Below are positions 32,619 through 39,848 of a DNA stretch of 45,537 nt, piece by piece. Source of the stretch: a virus; the IMG/VR virus record IMGVR_UViG_3300045256_000323, positions 1 through 45,537 of that record; one strand, 5' to 3'. The notes below the pieces were generated by a model. It saw only the letters and a list, made by a program, of their open reading frames with translations, was not told the origin of the DNA and searched no databases. Both the position numbers and the translations under genes were made by a program. Numbering within the stretch: position 1 is the stretch's first letter; each line of letters starts with the position of its first letter.

Positions 32619-33423
32619 CGCCTGGTTCTCCTCGGCAGGACGCCAGGGCAGATTTTACCGCCCGCGCGATGGCCCGGCCCATTGGCAGCGGCACGCCGTT
32701 GGCGACCAGCTTTAATTTGGCATCGGCCAGGAACGGCGCTTCGGCCAGAAAGTCGCGCGGCAGGCCTTGCAGCTCGCAGGCAGCTGCCAGACTAAAGCGG
32801 GCCGGTCTAACGAACCTGCCGTTAGTCGAGGAAGTGACGCAGCCATGCCGTTTCCGGGCCTCGTATTGTTTGCGCGAGTTCCCTATGCGTTTTGATGGGG
32901 GCTTTCCGTGACCGCCAGTGACCGCCTCATGCTTGACCGGCAGTTGGAAGACCGCCAGGTCAATCCAGCGCATCAGGTTGGGCGCTTCCCGACCGCGCAA
33001 GCCGAACGTGAATCGTCGCAGGCGATACTGCTTCTGGCCCACGAGCGGATCATCGCCGGGCAACCAGCAGTTGTTCAGGAAAAACGAACGCGTGCCGTAG
33101 CCTTCGACGATCGGCAGCGGCGCGGCCCTGACGTTCTCCATCACGAACCACTCTGGCCGCGCCTCGCGCACGCAGCGCTCAAATTCCGGGATAAGATTGC
33201 CGAACTTTGGCTCGTAGCCACTGGCCCGGACGAGATGCGCGAGCAATGAAAACATCTGGCACGGCGGCCCTCCGATCAGGCCGTCGAATCGGCCTGGCGG
33301 CGGATGAAAGGCGCGAACGTCGCGGCCGAAGATAACGTCGGGCCCGGAGACCACGGTGAAGCCCTCACGCTCGAAAGCGATTCCAAGTAAGTCCGCGCCA
33401 GGGAAAAGAGACAGCACAAGCAT
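32593..33423 (-). CDS. C5-cytosine DNA methyltransferase
   Basis: 276 aa. Family motifs occur in order: I, LSLFPGADLLGIAFEREGF (residues 5-22); IV, GGPPCQMFS with catalytic C55; VI, ENV (96-98); VIII, QYRLRRF (132-138); IX, RFSLAAACELQGLPRDF (209-225); and X, LVANGVPLPMGRAIARAV with N242. Transfers a methyl group from S-adenosylmethionine to carbon 5 of cytosine. The segment between VIII and IX is short, so the target-recognition region is small. Likely protects phage DNA from host restriction or marks it for a phage process. Confidence 0.9.
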   Translation of the reverse strand: MLVLSLFPGADLLGIAFEREGFTVVSGPDVIFGRDVRAFHPPPGRFDGLIGGPPCQMFSLLAHLVRASGYEPKFGNLIPEFERCVREARPEWFVMENVRAAPLPIVEGYGTRSFFLNNCWLPGDDPLVGQKQYRLRRFTFGLRGREAPNLMRWIDLAVFQLPVKHEAVTGGHGKPPSKRIGNSRKQYEARKRHGCVTSSTNGRFVRPARFSLAAACELQGLPRDFLAEAPFLADAKLKLVANGVPLPMGRAIARAVKSALASCRGEPGGEVEPGIA

Positions 33424-33460
33424 TGTGGTTTATCTTGGTCAAGGCGTATTGGACCAATGA

Positions 33461-33610
33461 CTAATGACTAAGCGTGCCGCCAGGATGCTCGTGGCCGCAT
33501 TCATCGCACTCGCCGCTCACTCCGGCAGCTCCCCATGCCACGCGCGGCCGGCCGTTATACAGCACCACGTCCCCAACCTCAATGGCCGCAAATTCGTCTT
33601 TGGTCATCAT
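33461..33610 (-). CDS. micro-protein with CxxC zinc motif, 49 aa
   Basis: ATG ATG at 33610-33605 and stop TAG at 33461. The product MMTKDEFAAIEVGDVVLYNG is followed by RPRVAWGAAGVSGECDECGH and EHPGG. The C-x2-C-G-H-x-H run may bind zinc. The DNA encoding VAWGAAG resembles the end of the gene at 34876 (WHGELPE, different frame), so a segment near 33515-33540 was duplicated from about 34880-34905. Small leftward gene between the two methyltransferase genes. Confidence 0.6.
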   Translation of the reverse strand: MMTKDEFAAIEVGDVVLYNGRPRVAWGAAGVSGECDECGHEHPGGTLSH

Positions 33611-33612
33611 GG

Positions 33613-33763
33613 TCAGATTCCCGCTCCGCATTGTGCCAGGGCCCAGGCCTCGAGCTCCTCCAGCATCAGCCGACGCAGCTCGTGCCGCGGCGTCTCATCC
33701 CAGAAATCCAGATCGGTCAGGCGTTTTTGGAATCCACTCCTGCTTGGGGTTAGGGAACTTGTG
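33613..33763 (-). pseudogene. possible frameshifted small gene
   Basis: Two good-looking peptide pieces lie end to end in different frames: FPNPKQEWIPK and then LTDLDFWDETPRHELRRLML followed by EELEAWALAQCGAGI before a TGA at 33615-33613. They meet at a run of five A's (read leftward, CCAAAAACG); one A fewer would fuse them. No start codon is found in either frame near the front. It may be a sequencing slip, a decayed gene or programmed frameshifting. Confidence 0.3.
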
Positions 33764-34879
33764 TCACGCGAACAGGCCCGGCTGGATCCTCGCCATTCGC
33801 TTCGTCGTCAGCTCCACCTGCGACTCGCGCAGGTCGATGCCGATAAAGCGCCGGCCGTGCACAAGCGAGGCGTGAGCCGTCGTTCCGGTTCCGGTGAACG
33901 GGTCAAGCACGATGCTTTCCGGCGGCGCAAACCAGCAGACAAATCGCTCAGCCACGCCCAGCGCCATTGGTGCCTCGCCTTCGTGCGCGATCGGGCAACC
34001 GAGTTTGCCCCCGCCGACCGGCACACGCAGCACGTCAGCGGCCATGATGGCATCAGAGAGGACGTTGCCCGGATTGCTGATGGGTGGCGGATCGTAGCCC
34101 ATGAACGGCTCGGGGATCGGCGGCGCGACGATCTCGCGAGCGTGGCCGCCCTTGACCATGCCGTCCTCGCCGCCGAAGTTTTGGTGGGCGATCGTTCTGA
34201 TTTTCGTGCCCGTTCGCCGGCCGCCGTCGATTTTCTTGTCGCCGATCAAGCCGCGATTGACGCGCTTCATGTCACCATTGGATCGACGTGATGGCTCTGG
34301 CCCTCGCTCGTGCGCCCGTGTCCCGTCCTTCCGTCGATGACTCGGAGCACCGCCCGCCTGATACTTCGGCGGCCGGCCGAACGCGGTGTTATCACTCCAC
34401 GCCAGCGGCAGCCGATCCGGCAAGCAGAATGTGTAGATCGGCTCCCAGTCCCGGCGCTGGTAGCGCGGCCCGCCACTGCCCGGCGTCCCGTTCCCCGGCG
34501 CATCGTCGAAATCTTCAGACTTCACCCAGCTGTAGGGCGAGGGCCCGCAAACAACCCCATCGAGCCGCGTCAGGTCCGCGACGAGCCATTCAACCGCGGC
34601 GCTGTATGATCCACCCTCGACCTTCGCGCTCATGTTCACGCACACGAGGCCGGAGCTGACTCGACAACATTCCACGATGATCAGTCGCAGCCAATCGACC
34701 CAACCTTGCGCCTTGTGCTTGAAACCGATCCCGTAGGTCCGAGCATCTTCGTATGGCGGTGAGAAGAAGACCAGCGACACCGCGCGGTCGGGCAGCTGCT
34801 TGAGCCAGGGCAGACAATCGCCTTGCTCGCAACTCCAGCGCTCGCTGCCGTTCAGAACATCCCTCGCGGTCGCGCTCAT
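33764..34879 (-). CDS. amino-methyltransferase (beta class, N4-cytosine or N6-adenine)
   Basis: 371 aa. The start is the ATG at 34879 that overlaps the previous stop (ATGA); an extended frame to 35059 has no ribosome site. Motif IV SPPY is at residues 40-43 and motif I DPFTGTGTT at 326-334, followed by RRFIGIDLRESQVELTTKRM. This order (IV before I, target-recognition part between) is the beta class. SPPY rather than DPPY leans to N4-cytosine. The central 130-290 stretch is Arg/Gly/Pro-rich and may be the recognition domain. Confidence 0.87.
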   Translation of the reverse strand: MSATARDVLNGSERWSCEQGDCLPWLKQLPDRAVSLVFFSPPYEDARTYGIGFKHKAQGWVDWLRLIIVECCRVSSGLVCVNMSAKVEGGSYSAAVEWLVADLTRLDGVVCGPSPYSWVKSEDFDDAPGNGTPGSGGPRYQRRDWEPIYTFCLPDRLPLAWSDNTAFGRPPKYQAGGAPSHRRKDGTRAHERGPEPSRRSNGDMKRVNRGLIGDKKIDGGRRTGTKIRTIAHQNFGGEDGMVKGGHAREIVAPPIPEPFMGYDPPPISNPGNVLSDAIMAADVLRVPVGGGKLGCPIAHEGEAPMALGVAERFVCWFAPPESIVLDPFTGTGTTAHASLVHGRRFIGIDLRESQVELTTKRMARIQPGLFA

Positions 34880-35574
34880 TCCGGCAGCTCCCCATGCCAC
34901 AAGAGCGACATGCACCCGAACGGCACGCGCGCTCCGCCCAAAATCGGCGGGCCGAACTTCGCCCGCGCGCGAATGTCCTTCGGCTTTCCAGCGGCGAATT
35001 CGACCCACCGATCCTGGCATCCGGTCTCGAGCACTTCTCGGCAGGGGTTTACGATCCACCCGTGAGCGTGTTCGCTGGCAACGTGTCCGACGAACACGCT
35101 GAAGCCGTAACCGTTCGGGATAAACACGACCGCATTTTCGCCAGGGATGAGCATGATCTGGTTCTCCGGTTGCAAAAGGCCAATGAGGTAGCCGAAGCGA
35201 ACGGGGCCAACGAGGCCAACGACGCTGCCGAGGCCAGCGAGGCCGCCGACGCCGCCGATGCGAGCGAGGTCGCCGACGCCGATGCCAGCGAGGCTGCCGC
35301 CGACGCCGCCGAGGGGAGCGAGGTGGCCGAAGCCACCCAGGCCACCGCGGCCAACGAGGCCGCTGCGGCCAACGAGGCCACCCCGGCCACTGCGGCTAAC
35401 GTGGCCGCCGAGGTCAAAGCGGCCGCCGCGGCCAAGGAAGGAGTCTGCGTTATGCCCGCGCCAGTAAGCCGCTTGCGGATCGCCATGCTCCTCCAGCCAA
35501 TCGGCATAGACGAGTTGCGGCCCACGGTCGCGCGGGTGAGCGTTAATCATCCGCTGAAACACGATCCGATCCAT
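34876..35574 (-). CDS. TIGR02996-type (planctomycete) domain protein with Gly-rich insert
   Basis: 232 aa; GAGGGC precedes the ATG. Residues about 18-33 read RGPQLVYADWLEEHGD, the signature of the TIGR02996 repeat-companion domain, known mainly from Planctomycetes. After PQAAYWRGHNADS follows a Gly/Leu/Val/Ser insert of about 80 residues (GRGGLVGRSGLVGRGGLGGF and similar), encoded by a simple-sequence stretch. A folded C-terminal part (ENQIMLIPGENAVVFIPNGY... DRWVEFAAGKPKDIRARAKF) comes last. It is coupled to the methyltransferase gene. Function unknown; it was likely taken from a host. Confidence 0.75.
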   Translation of the reverse strand: MDRIVFQRMINAHPRDRGPQLVYADWLEEHGDPQAAYWRGHNADSFLGRGGRFDLGGHVSRSGRGGLVGRSGLVGRGGLGGFGHLAPLGGVGGSLAGIGVGDLARIGGVGGLAGLGSVVGLVGPVRFGYLIGLLQPENQIMLIPGENAVVFIPNGYGFSVFVGHVASEHAHGWIVNPCREVLETGCQDRWVEFAAGKPKDIRARAKFGPPILGGARVPFGCMSLLWHGELPE

Positions 35575-35586
35575 TAGCGTTCGCCC

Positions 35587-35676
35587 TCAATCACTTCCCG
35601 CCGCAGCGGTCCTCTTGGCTTTGCCGCGGACGCCCGGCGTGTAGTGCAGCGGTTGGCCACAGGGGCAAATTGTCAC
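35587..35676 (-). CDS. micro-protein with CPCG motif, 29 aa
   Basis: GTG at 35676 overlaps the TGA of the HNH gene (GTGA). The product MTICPCGQPLHYTPGVRGKA ends KRTAAAGSD. C4/C6 in CPCGQPLHY are reminiscent of short zinc-binding phage proteins. The ribosome site GGAGG lies 10-14 bases upstream. It ends 12 bases before the next gene start. Support comes from coupling and the recognisable CPCG-x-PLHY pattern. Confidence 0.55.
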   Translation of the reverse strand: MTICPCGQPLHYTPGVRGKAKRTAAAGSD

Positions 35677-36071
35677 GACTGAGCCTCCAGGTAGGGCAGC
35701 ACAAGTATTGCTGCCTCAGGCGCCAGCTCGTCGAAACGGCGACGGACCGCGCCCAAGATCGGCCGTCGCGGCAGCCAGCGAAAGAACTGCACCGCGGCGA
35801 TGATTGCCTCGGGCGTCGTCTGTTCCCGCTTTGCGGCCACGGCCAGCATTCGCCCGCGCCACGCGTTGGCCCCCTGGTCGTGCTGCTCACGGTGGCAGTT
35901 GCATTGTAGCTGGACGAATGAGCCGACGCTAACCAGGTTGAAGGGAGCGTCCACGCGGCCGCCCCCCACGCTGAAGATGTGGGCCGCGTCGCGGTGCAGA
36001 CACCAGCGGCCGCACAGCTCGCAGCGACCTTTGCCGCGGAATCGCTTCAGGATGTCGGGGCGGTGCAGCAC
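35673..36071 (-). CDS. HNH-type nuclease
   Basis: 132 aa. CELCGRWCLHRDAAHIFSVG places C17/C20 before H31, and then VDAPFNLVSVGSFVQLQCNC and HREQHDQ give N45, H60 and H64. This is the zinc-linked beta-beta-alpha metal fold of HNH nucleases, with H31 the probable catalytic residue. The rest is basic and helical. It could be a homing enzyme, a restriction nuclease against rivals or a packaging helper; it is far from terminase, so the last is less likely. It overlaps its upstream neighbour by one base. Confidence 0.75.
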   Translation of the reverse strand: MLHRPDILKRFRGKGRCELCGRWCLHRDAAHIFSVGGGRVDAPFNLVSVGSFVQLQCNCHREQHDQGANAWRGRMLAVAAKREQTTPEAIIAAVQFFRWLPRRPILGAVRRRFDELAPEAAILVLPYLEAQS

Positions 36072-36286
36072 TACTTGGCTCCGACACGGTCATTATTCTT
36101 CACCTCGGACCTAGGCGACATGTCCTGATGAATCTGGGCCAGGATGGACTCGATCTTAGCGAAGATTTGGGCGATGAACAGCGACTTTTCAGCGCCGGTT
36201 CGGTGCGTCATCCCGTCGAGGATCATCCCGGCAATGACGTGCTTGTACTTGTTGAATAACTGCTCGCGGCTCATAGCCGGCCTCAC
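36071..36286 (-). CDS. hypothetical helical protein, 71 aa
   Basis: Starts at GTG 36286 (overlapping the helicase stop) or at ATG 36274, which has TGAGGC upstream; the ATG gives MSREQLFNKYKHVIAGMILD. The product is helical, with IFAKIESILAQIHQDM and a basic end. It lies between the helicase and HNH genes. No motif recognised; the Lys/Tyr start and helices suggest a small nucleic-acid or protein-binding partner. Confidence 0.68.
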   Translation of the reverse strand: MRPAMSREQLFNKYKHVIAGMILDGMTHRTGAEKSLFIAQIFAKIESILAQIHQDMSPRSEVKNNDRVGAK

Positions 36287-37914
36287 AATCTAAGCCGTTC
36301 CGGCGGCACGGAACGCACTCGAAGGTAAAAGTCGTACTCGTTCAGCGGCATGTAGCGGAGGGTGCGCGGCGGCCAGTAGTGGTGCTTGCTGACAAACCAG
36401 CCCATCGCCTGTAGGAAGGTCATGCCGCTCTTACCGTACTTGGCCCCGAAATAGCACCGCTCCCAGAGCTTTTGTGTGTCGGCCTTCTCCAACTCTCGGC
36501 GCGGGGCGAATAGTGGCTCTTCGTGCTCGACAAGTTGGCCATCAATCTCTCGGACCAATCTGCTCCGCTTGGCCGTCTTGCCGCACGTTGGGCAGACGCC
36601 GCGGAGCATGATGAGCCCGCACTGCGGGCATCGCAGTGGCTCGGGCGCCTTCTTCGACCTGATCCTCTCCTGCCGCGCCCCGACGTAGGCGTTGCCTGGA
36701 AGGCCGAGCTGCCAGTTGCGGTCTTCGTTGAGCGATCCCAGTCGCCACCAATGGCCGCCGTGATCCTGAATCGTGACGAATTCTTTCGGGCCGTAGCGAG
36801 CGTTCGTCTCCTCGTCCCTGTCGGATCGCAGGAAGCGGCCGCCGGCCTGAAGGTAGCTTTGCAGCGAGCCAAACATCGTCGCCAGGACGCCGTGCCGAAC
36901 AAACGGCAGGTCGATTCCCTCGCGCATCACGAAGCGGTTGCAGATCACCTTCACGTCGCCACCTCGGAAGAGGGCAATGATCTTGTCTCGGCCAGCGCTT
37001 GAAGTCGGCTCAAGGCAACCGTCGAGCCACAGGTCCTCGCCGTCGATGTGGGCCGAGCGAATCCCGGCAGCAAGGAACTGCTCGGCGAACCAGACGCTTT
37101 CGCGCACCCCGGGGGCGAACAGCAGGGTCGGTAGATGTCTGGGATTGAGCAGTTGGAACTGCTCCAGCACCCGGCCGAAGATTCCCGCCGTCATTACTGC
37201 CTTGATCGCTTGCCGCTCACTGATTTCCTCATCGGGTCGGAGCCTGAGCTTTTTCATGTCCGGCTCGTCGCAGCCGTGGTGGCGAGCCATCACCGTCGCG
37301 CCACAGCGACGACACTCGCTCGGCAGGCCGGCGACGATCAGCTGCCGGCAGAAATCCAGTCCGATCGGCGTTGCCGTAAACAGCACGACATCCGAGCCGG
37401 CGTTGACGTAGTGCGTGATGATCGCCCTCGCCCGTGGTCCCGTCATCAGGTGCCCCTCGTCGAAAACAACGAGGTCCGCCGGGAACAAGTCGCGTTGTCT
37501 GCTCTGAAGCCGGTGCCGTTCCCTCAGGTACTCTTCGACCCCAATGTTGCCAAGCGCGAAGTCTTCATCGACTTGTTTCAACTTGGCCGGCACGCGCATC
37601 GACCGCTCGTCGTCAGTTTGGATGCTGGCGATCTGGAAGAGCGCCGAGTGGTCTGCCGCCAGCCCGGCCGCCCGCACGCCATGTTCAAGGCCCATTTCGA
37701 GCATTGATCGGCTCAGTTGGTCAATGAGCAACCGGCGGTTGCAGTACAAGAGGGCCGGCCGGCCGCGACTAACGTATCGCCAGACAAGTTCGGCGATTTC
37801 GCGGCTTTTGCCCGAGCCCGTCGTTCCCGTCAGGCAGACCGGCGACAAGCCTGCGGCAAAGGCGGCCAGCGTACCCTCGACGCCGGCAACCTGATGAGGC
37901 CATAGTTCGTGCAT
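36283..37914 (-). CDS. SF2 helicase with zinc ribbon
   Basis: 543 aa. Motifs in order: Q/I region MHELWPHQVAGVEGTLAAFA; Walker A GTTGSGKS (30-37); DEGH box (152-155); FTATP motif III (179-183); motif VI QAGGRFLRSDRD (356-367). A zinc ribbon follows (C429, C432, C441, C444 in RCPQCG...CPTCG). The enzyme should unwind or remodel duplex nucleic acid using ATP. The overall plan resembles phage replication or recombination helicases of the UvsW/RecG-like broad class. The gene next to it downstream is coupled. Confidence 0.87.
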   Translation of the reverse strand: MHELWPHQVAGVEGTLAAFAAGLSPVCLTGTTGSGKSREIAELVWRYVSRGRPALLYCNRRLLIDQLSRSMLEMGLEHGVRAAGLAADHSALFQIASIQTDDERSMRVPAKLKQVDEDFALGNIGVEEYLRERHRLQSRQRDLFPADLVVFDEGHLMTGPRARAIITHYVNAGSDVVLFTATPIGLDFCRQLIVAGLPSECRRCGATVMARHHGCDEPDMKKLRLRPDEEISERQAIKAVMTAGIFGRVLEQFQLLNPRHLPTLLFAPGVRESVWFAEQFLAAGIRSAHIDGEDLWLDGCLEPTSSAGRDKIIALFRGGDVKVICNRFVMREGIDLPFVRHGVLATMFGSLQSYLQAGGRFLRSDRDEETNARYGPKEFVTIQDHGGHWWRLGSLNEDRNWQLGLPGNAYVGARQERIRSKKAPEPLRCPQCGLIMLRGVCPTCGKTAKRSRLVREIDGQLVEHEEPLFAPRRELEKADTQKLWERCYFGAKYGKSGMTFLQAMGWFVSKHHYWPPRTLRYMPLNEYDFYLRVRSVPPERLRL

Positions 37915-37925
37915 GACGCTTTTGG

Positions 37926-37944
37926 TCTGGGCGCTGCGCCCAGA
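37926..37944. repeat. dispersed palindrome copy
   Basis: TCTGGGCGCTGCGCCCAGA, a 19-bp inverted repeat 12 bases upstream of the helicase start in the 167-bp gap behind the ParB-like gene. Confidence 0.9.
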
Positions 37945-38081
37945 GCCGCCGCGGGGGGCAGGGTGGAGTGCATCGGGAAGAGGCCCCTGGCGCCCCCGCG
38001 GCGTCTACCTGCTCGGCGCTCGCTTCATGGACTACGCTTCCAACCTAGAGAGCGCCCGAATGAGCCGCTGGCGAGGCAGGG

Positions 38082-38825
38082 TCAACTGCTGGCCCTGATC
38101 TTCTTTTGCCACGCGTTATATCGCTCGAAAAGCGTCTCGGCGGCCTGCCTCACGAGTCGGTAGTCGCCGCACTTCTTCTCCTCCGGGTAAAGCTCGGCGA
38201 TGTCCTCGATCCCTTTCGCGATGGCGCCTATCTGCTTGGTGAAGCCGGCGAAGTCGAACAGGATCGTGCCTTTCTTCTTGGCGACGGTGAATTCCTTGCC
38301 ACGCTTATTCACTCGCTTGGTGGCCGCTGCTTGCCCTGCCCCCGGGCTACGTCGGCCCGCCTGGCCGTTGTTTGCCTCGGCGCGAACGTCCGCAACAAGG
38401 TGGTGGGAGACTAGGCACGCCTCGGCGATTTGCCGATCGCTTTTAACGGACCAAGACGCTTGTTCAAGCAGGAGCCGCACCGCCCGGCGCTTGTCGGCCG
38501 GCGAGCGGGGCAGGCCATGCTTGGCGTTCGCCTGGGCGGCAAACAGCACAGCCTCGGCGATCGGGCCATCGTGGATAGTCACCGGCACTTCGGTTTTCTT
38601 GTTGCGGAGCCAGGCTTCGAGCCGATGGCTGCCGTCCGCCAGGACGTATTCGACCGGCGAGGAGCCGGGCTTCCTGAACACATCGATCCTGGGCAGCTCG
38701 ACGCCTTCCCTGTCGAGCCTGGCGTACTCTTCCAAAGTGGCCTGGTCGGTGTGGGCGCGCACCGAACGGGACAGATTGACGGTGATGGAACTCGCTGGCA
38801 CGGTGGCATTGCGACAGTCGCTCAT
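38082..38825 (-). CDS. ParB/Srx-like protein
   Basis: 247 aa from the ATG at 38825 (MSDCRNATVPASSITVNLSR); a longer frame to 39014 uses a TTG and lacks a ribosome site. The ParB nuclease-type core is visible in VEYVLADGSHRLEAWLRNKK (residues about 58-77, with GSHR) and VPVTIHDG, then AANAKHGLPRS-like spacing (AQANAKHGLPRSPADKRRAV). A helix-turn-helix candidate lies at residues 128-147 (KSDRQIAEACLVSHHLVADV). The C-terminal 70 residues are basic, then coiled. May bind DNA in transcription control or partition; no ParA is seen. Confidence 0.72.
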   Translation of the reverse strand: MSDCRNATVPASSITVNLSRSVRAHTDQATLEEYARLDREGVELPRIDVFRKPGSSPVEYVLADGSHRLEAWLRNKKTEVPVTIHDGPIAEAVLFAAQANAKHGLPRSPADKRRAVRLLLEQASWSVKSDRQIAEACLVSHHLVADVRAEANNGQAGRRSPGAGQAAATKRVNKRGKEFTVAKKKGTILFDFAGFTKQIGAIAKGIEDIAELYPEEKKCGDYRLVRQAAETLFERYNAWQKKIRASS

Positions 38826-38973
38826 GGCCGAACTCAGGCAGGGTATGCCGGCCCCCATTGGCAAATGCTCGCCGCGAGGCGGAGCACTGCGACGTACCAA
38901 TGAGGGCGCGGCATCGGTCGGGGTTTTCGCGGCGAGCGAAATTGGTCTATCCCGGTCGATGCCTCGCGGCAAG

Positions 38974-39117
38974 TCATAATGGAAGAGGCACTTCTGGGTT
39001 GAAGATGAAGTCAATGCCGCCTTCGCTCAGGCCGGCCTCGGTGATGATCAGCGCCTGCACAAGCGGTTTAGGATGGTCTGGCTCGCTCGGTGTCGCGTTC
39101 GTGGGTCGGTCGGTCAT
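38974..39117 (-). CDS. hypothetical micro-protein, 47 aa
   Basis: ATG 39117 with AGGAG 8 bases upstream; stop TGA at 38976-38974. The product MTDRPTNATPSEPDHPKPLV is followed by QALIITEAGLSEGGIDFIFN and PEVPLPL. It lies between the exonuclease and ParB-like genes, in a run of otherwise contiguous leftward genes. The first half is Pro/Thr-rich and probably unstructured. No family is recognised, but the ribosome site and position make it credible. Confidence 0.6.
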   Translation of the reverse strand: MTDRPTNATPSEPDHPKPLVQALIITEAGLSEGGIDFIFNPEVPLPL

Positions 39118-39143
39118 GTAATAGCTCCTCATGGATGCGGGCA

Positions 39144-39848
39144 CTACGCGGGCAGCTTCGTCGCCAACTCCCTTGCCACTTCGGCGAAGCGGTCGCAGAA
39201 GTCCAGCAGGGCCTTGTGCAGCGTCTCGGTAAAGGCGTCGCGTTCTACCCGAACCAGAACGGGGTCGATAGCCGGGTTATAGGACAGCACGTCCCACCAA
39301 TCGGTTTCGGTAACAATCATGGCCTGATGAATCTGGCATTTGTAGTCCTCGACCAATGTCTCGGGCCGACGCAAGTAGCCGAGGTGAGTATGTAACTCGG
39401 GGCACTTTAGTTCCAGGCCGCCATCACGGACCAGGCCGTCGGGCGAGCAACCGTAGCGGCCGCACAGCGACAGGCAGAAGCCGATGCGTTCGACGGTCTC
39501 ACCTCGCTCGAACTCATAAAACCGCCGCGCCTCCGGTTCAGTGTCGAGTCCCTGCGACATCGCCTGCGTGATCGGTCGGCCGCGCTCGGTCAGGTAAGCC
39601 GGCGACAGGCACACCCGCTCAGCGATGAGCCGATTGATGTATGCATCTTGCGCGGCCGACGGCTTCAAGGTCTTCGGCGTGAGGATGTTCGACGCCTCGC
39701 TCGCTGTGGGGATGCCGGCGCGGGCCAGCCACCAGTCGTCTTCGCCCTGGACGCACTCCACGGCGTAGAACTTGCCGCGGTTCTGGATCGGTAGACCGCG
39801 CCACGTCATCGCATCCACGTTCAGGCCGAGAGCAATTTTCTCTTTCAC
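39144..39848 (-). CDS. YqaJ/lambda-exonuclease-type recombinase nuclease
   Basis: 234 aa. GTG at 39848 overlaps the stop of the annealing gene (GTGA). Typical features: DDWWLARAGIPTASEASNIL at residues 37-56, EPEA at 104-107, the active site SPDGLV with D137 and ELKCP with E146 and K148, and a C-terminal helix pair around DWWDVLSYNPAIDP. It degrades one strand of double-stranded DNA to make single-stranded tails used by the annealing protein. Pairing with ERF gives a complete phage recombination system. Confidence 0.88.
   Translation of the reverse strand: MKEKIALGLNVDAMTWRGLPIQNRGKFYAVECVQGEDDWWLARAGIPTASEASNILTPKTLKPSAAQDAYINRLIAERVCLSPAYLTERGRPITQAMSQGLDTEPEARRFYEFERGETVERIGFCLSLCGRYGCSPDGLVRDGGLELKCPELHTHLGYLRRPETLVEDYKCQIHQAMIVTETDWWDVLSYNPAIDPVLVRVERDAFTETLHKALLDFCDRFAEVARELATKLPA

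Noticed and set aside
33464-34291. Rightward 275-residue frame opposite the amino-methyltransferase
   Set aside because: No recognisable motif and Arg/His-rich; the opposite strand carries clear SPPY and DPFxGxGTT motifs.
34894-35577. Rightward Ala/Glu-rich frame opposite the TIGR02996 gene
   Set aside because: Simple-sequence alanine repeats without a ribosome site; the leftward frame has a recognised domain and an ATGA coupling.
38826-39014. N-terminal extension of the ParB-like protein to a TTG at 39014
   Set aside because: It would overlap the 47-aa gene, lacks a ribosome site and reads as low-similarity sequence; the ATG at 38825 is preferred.
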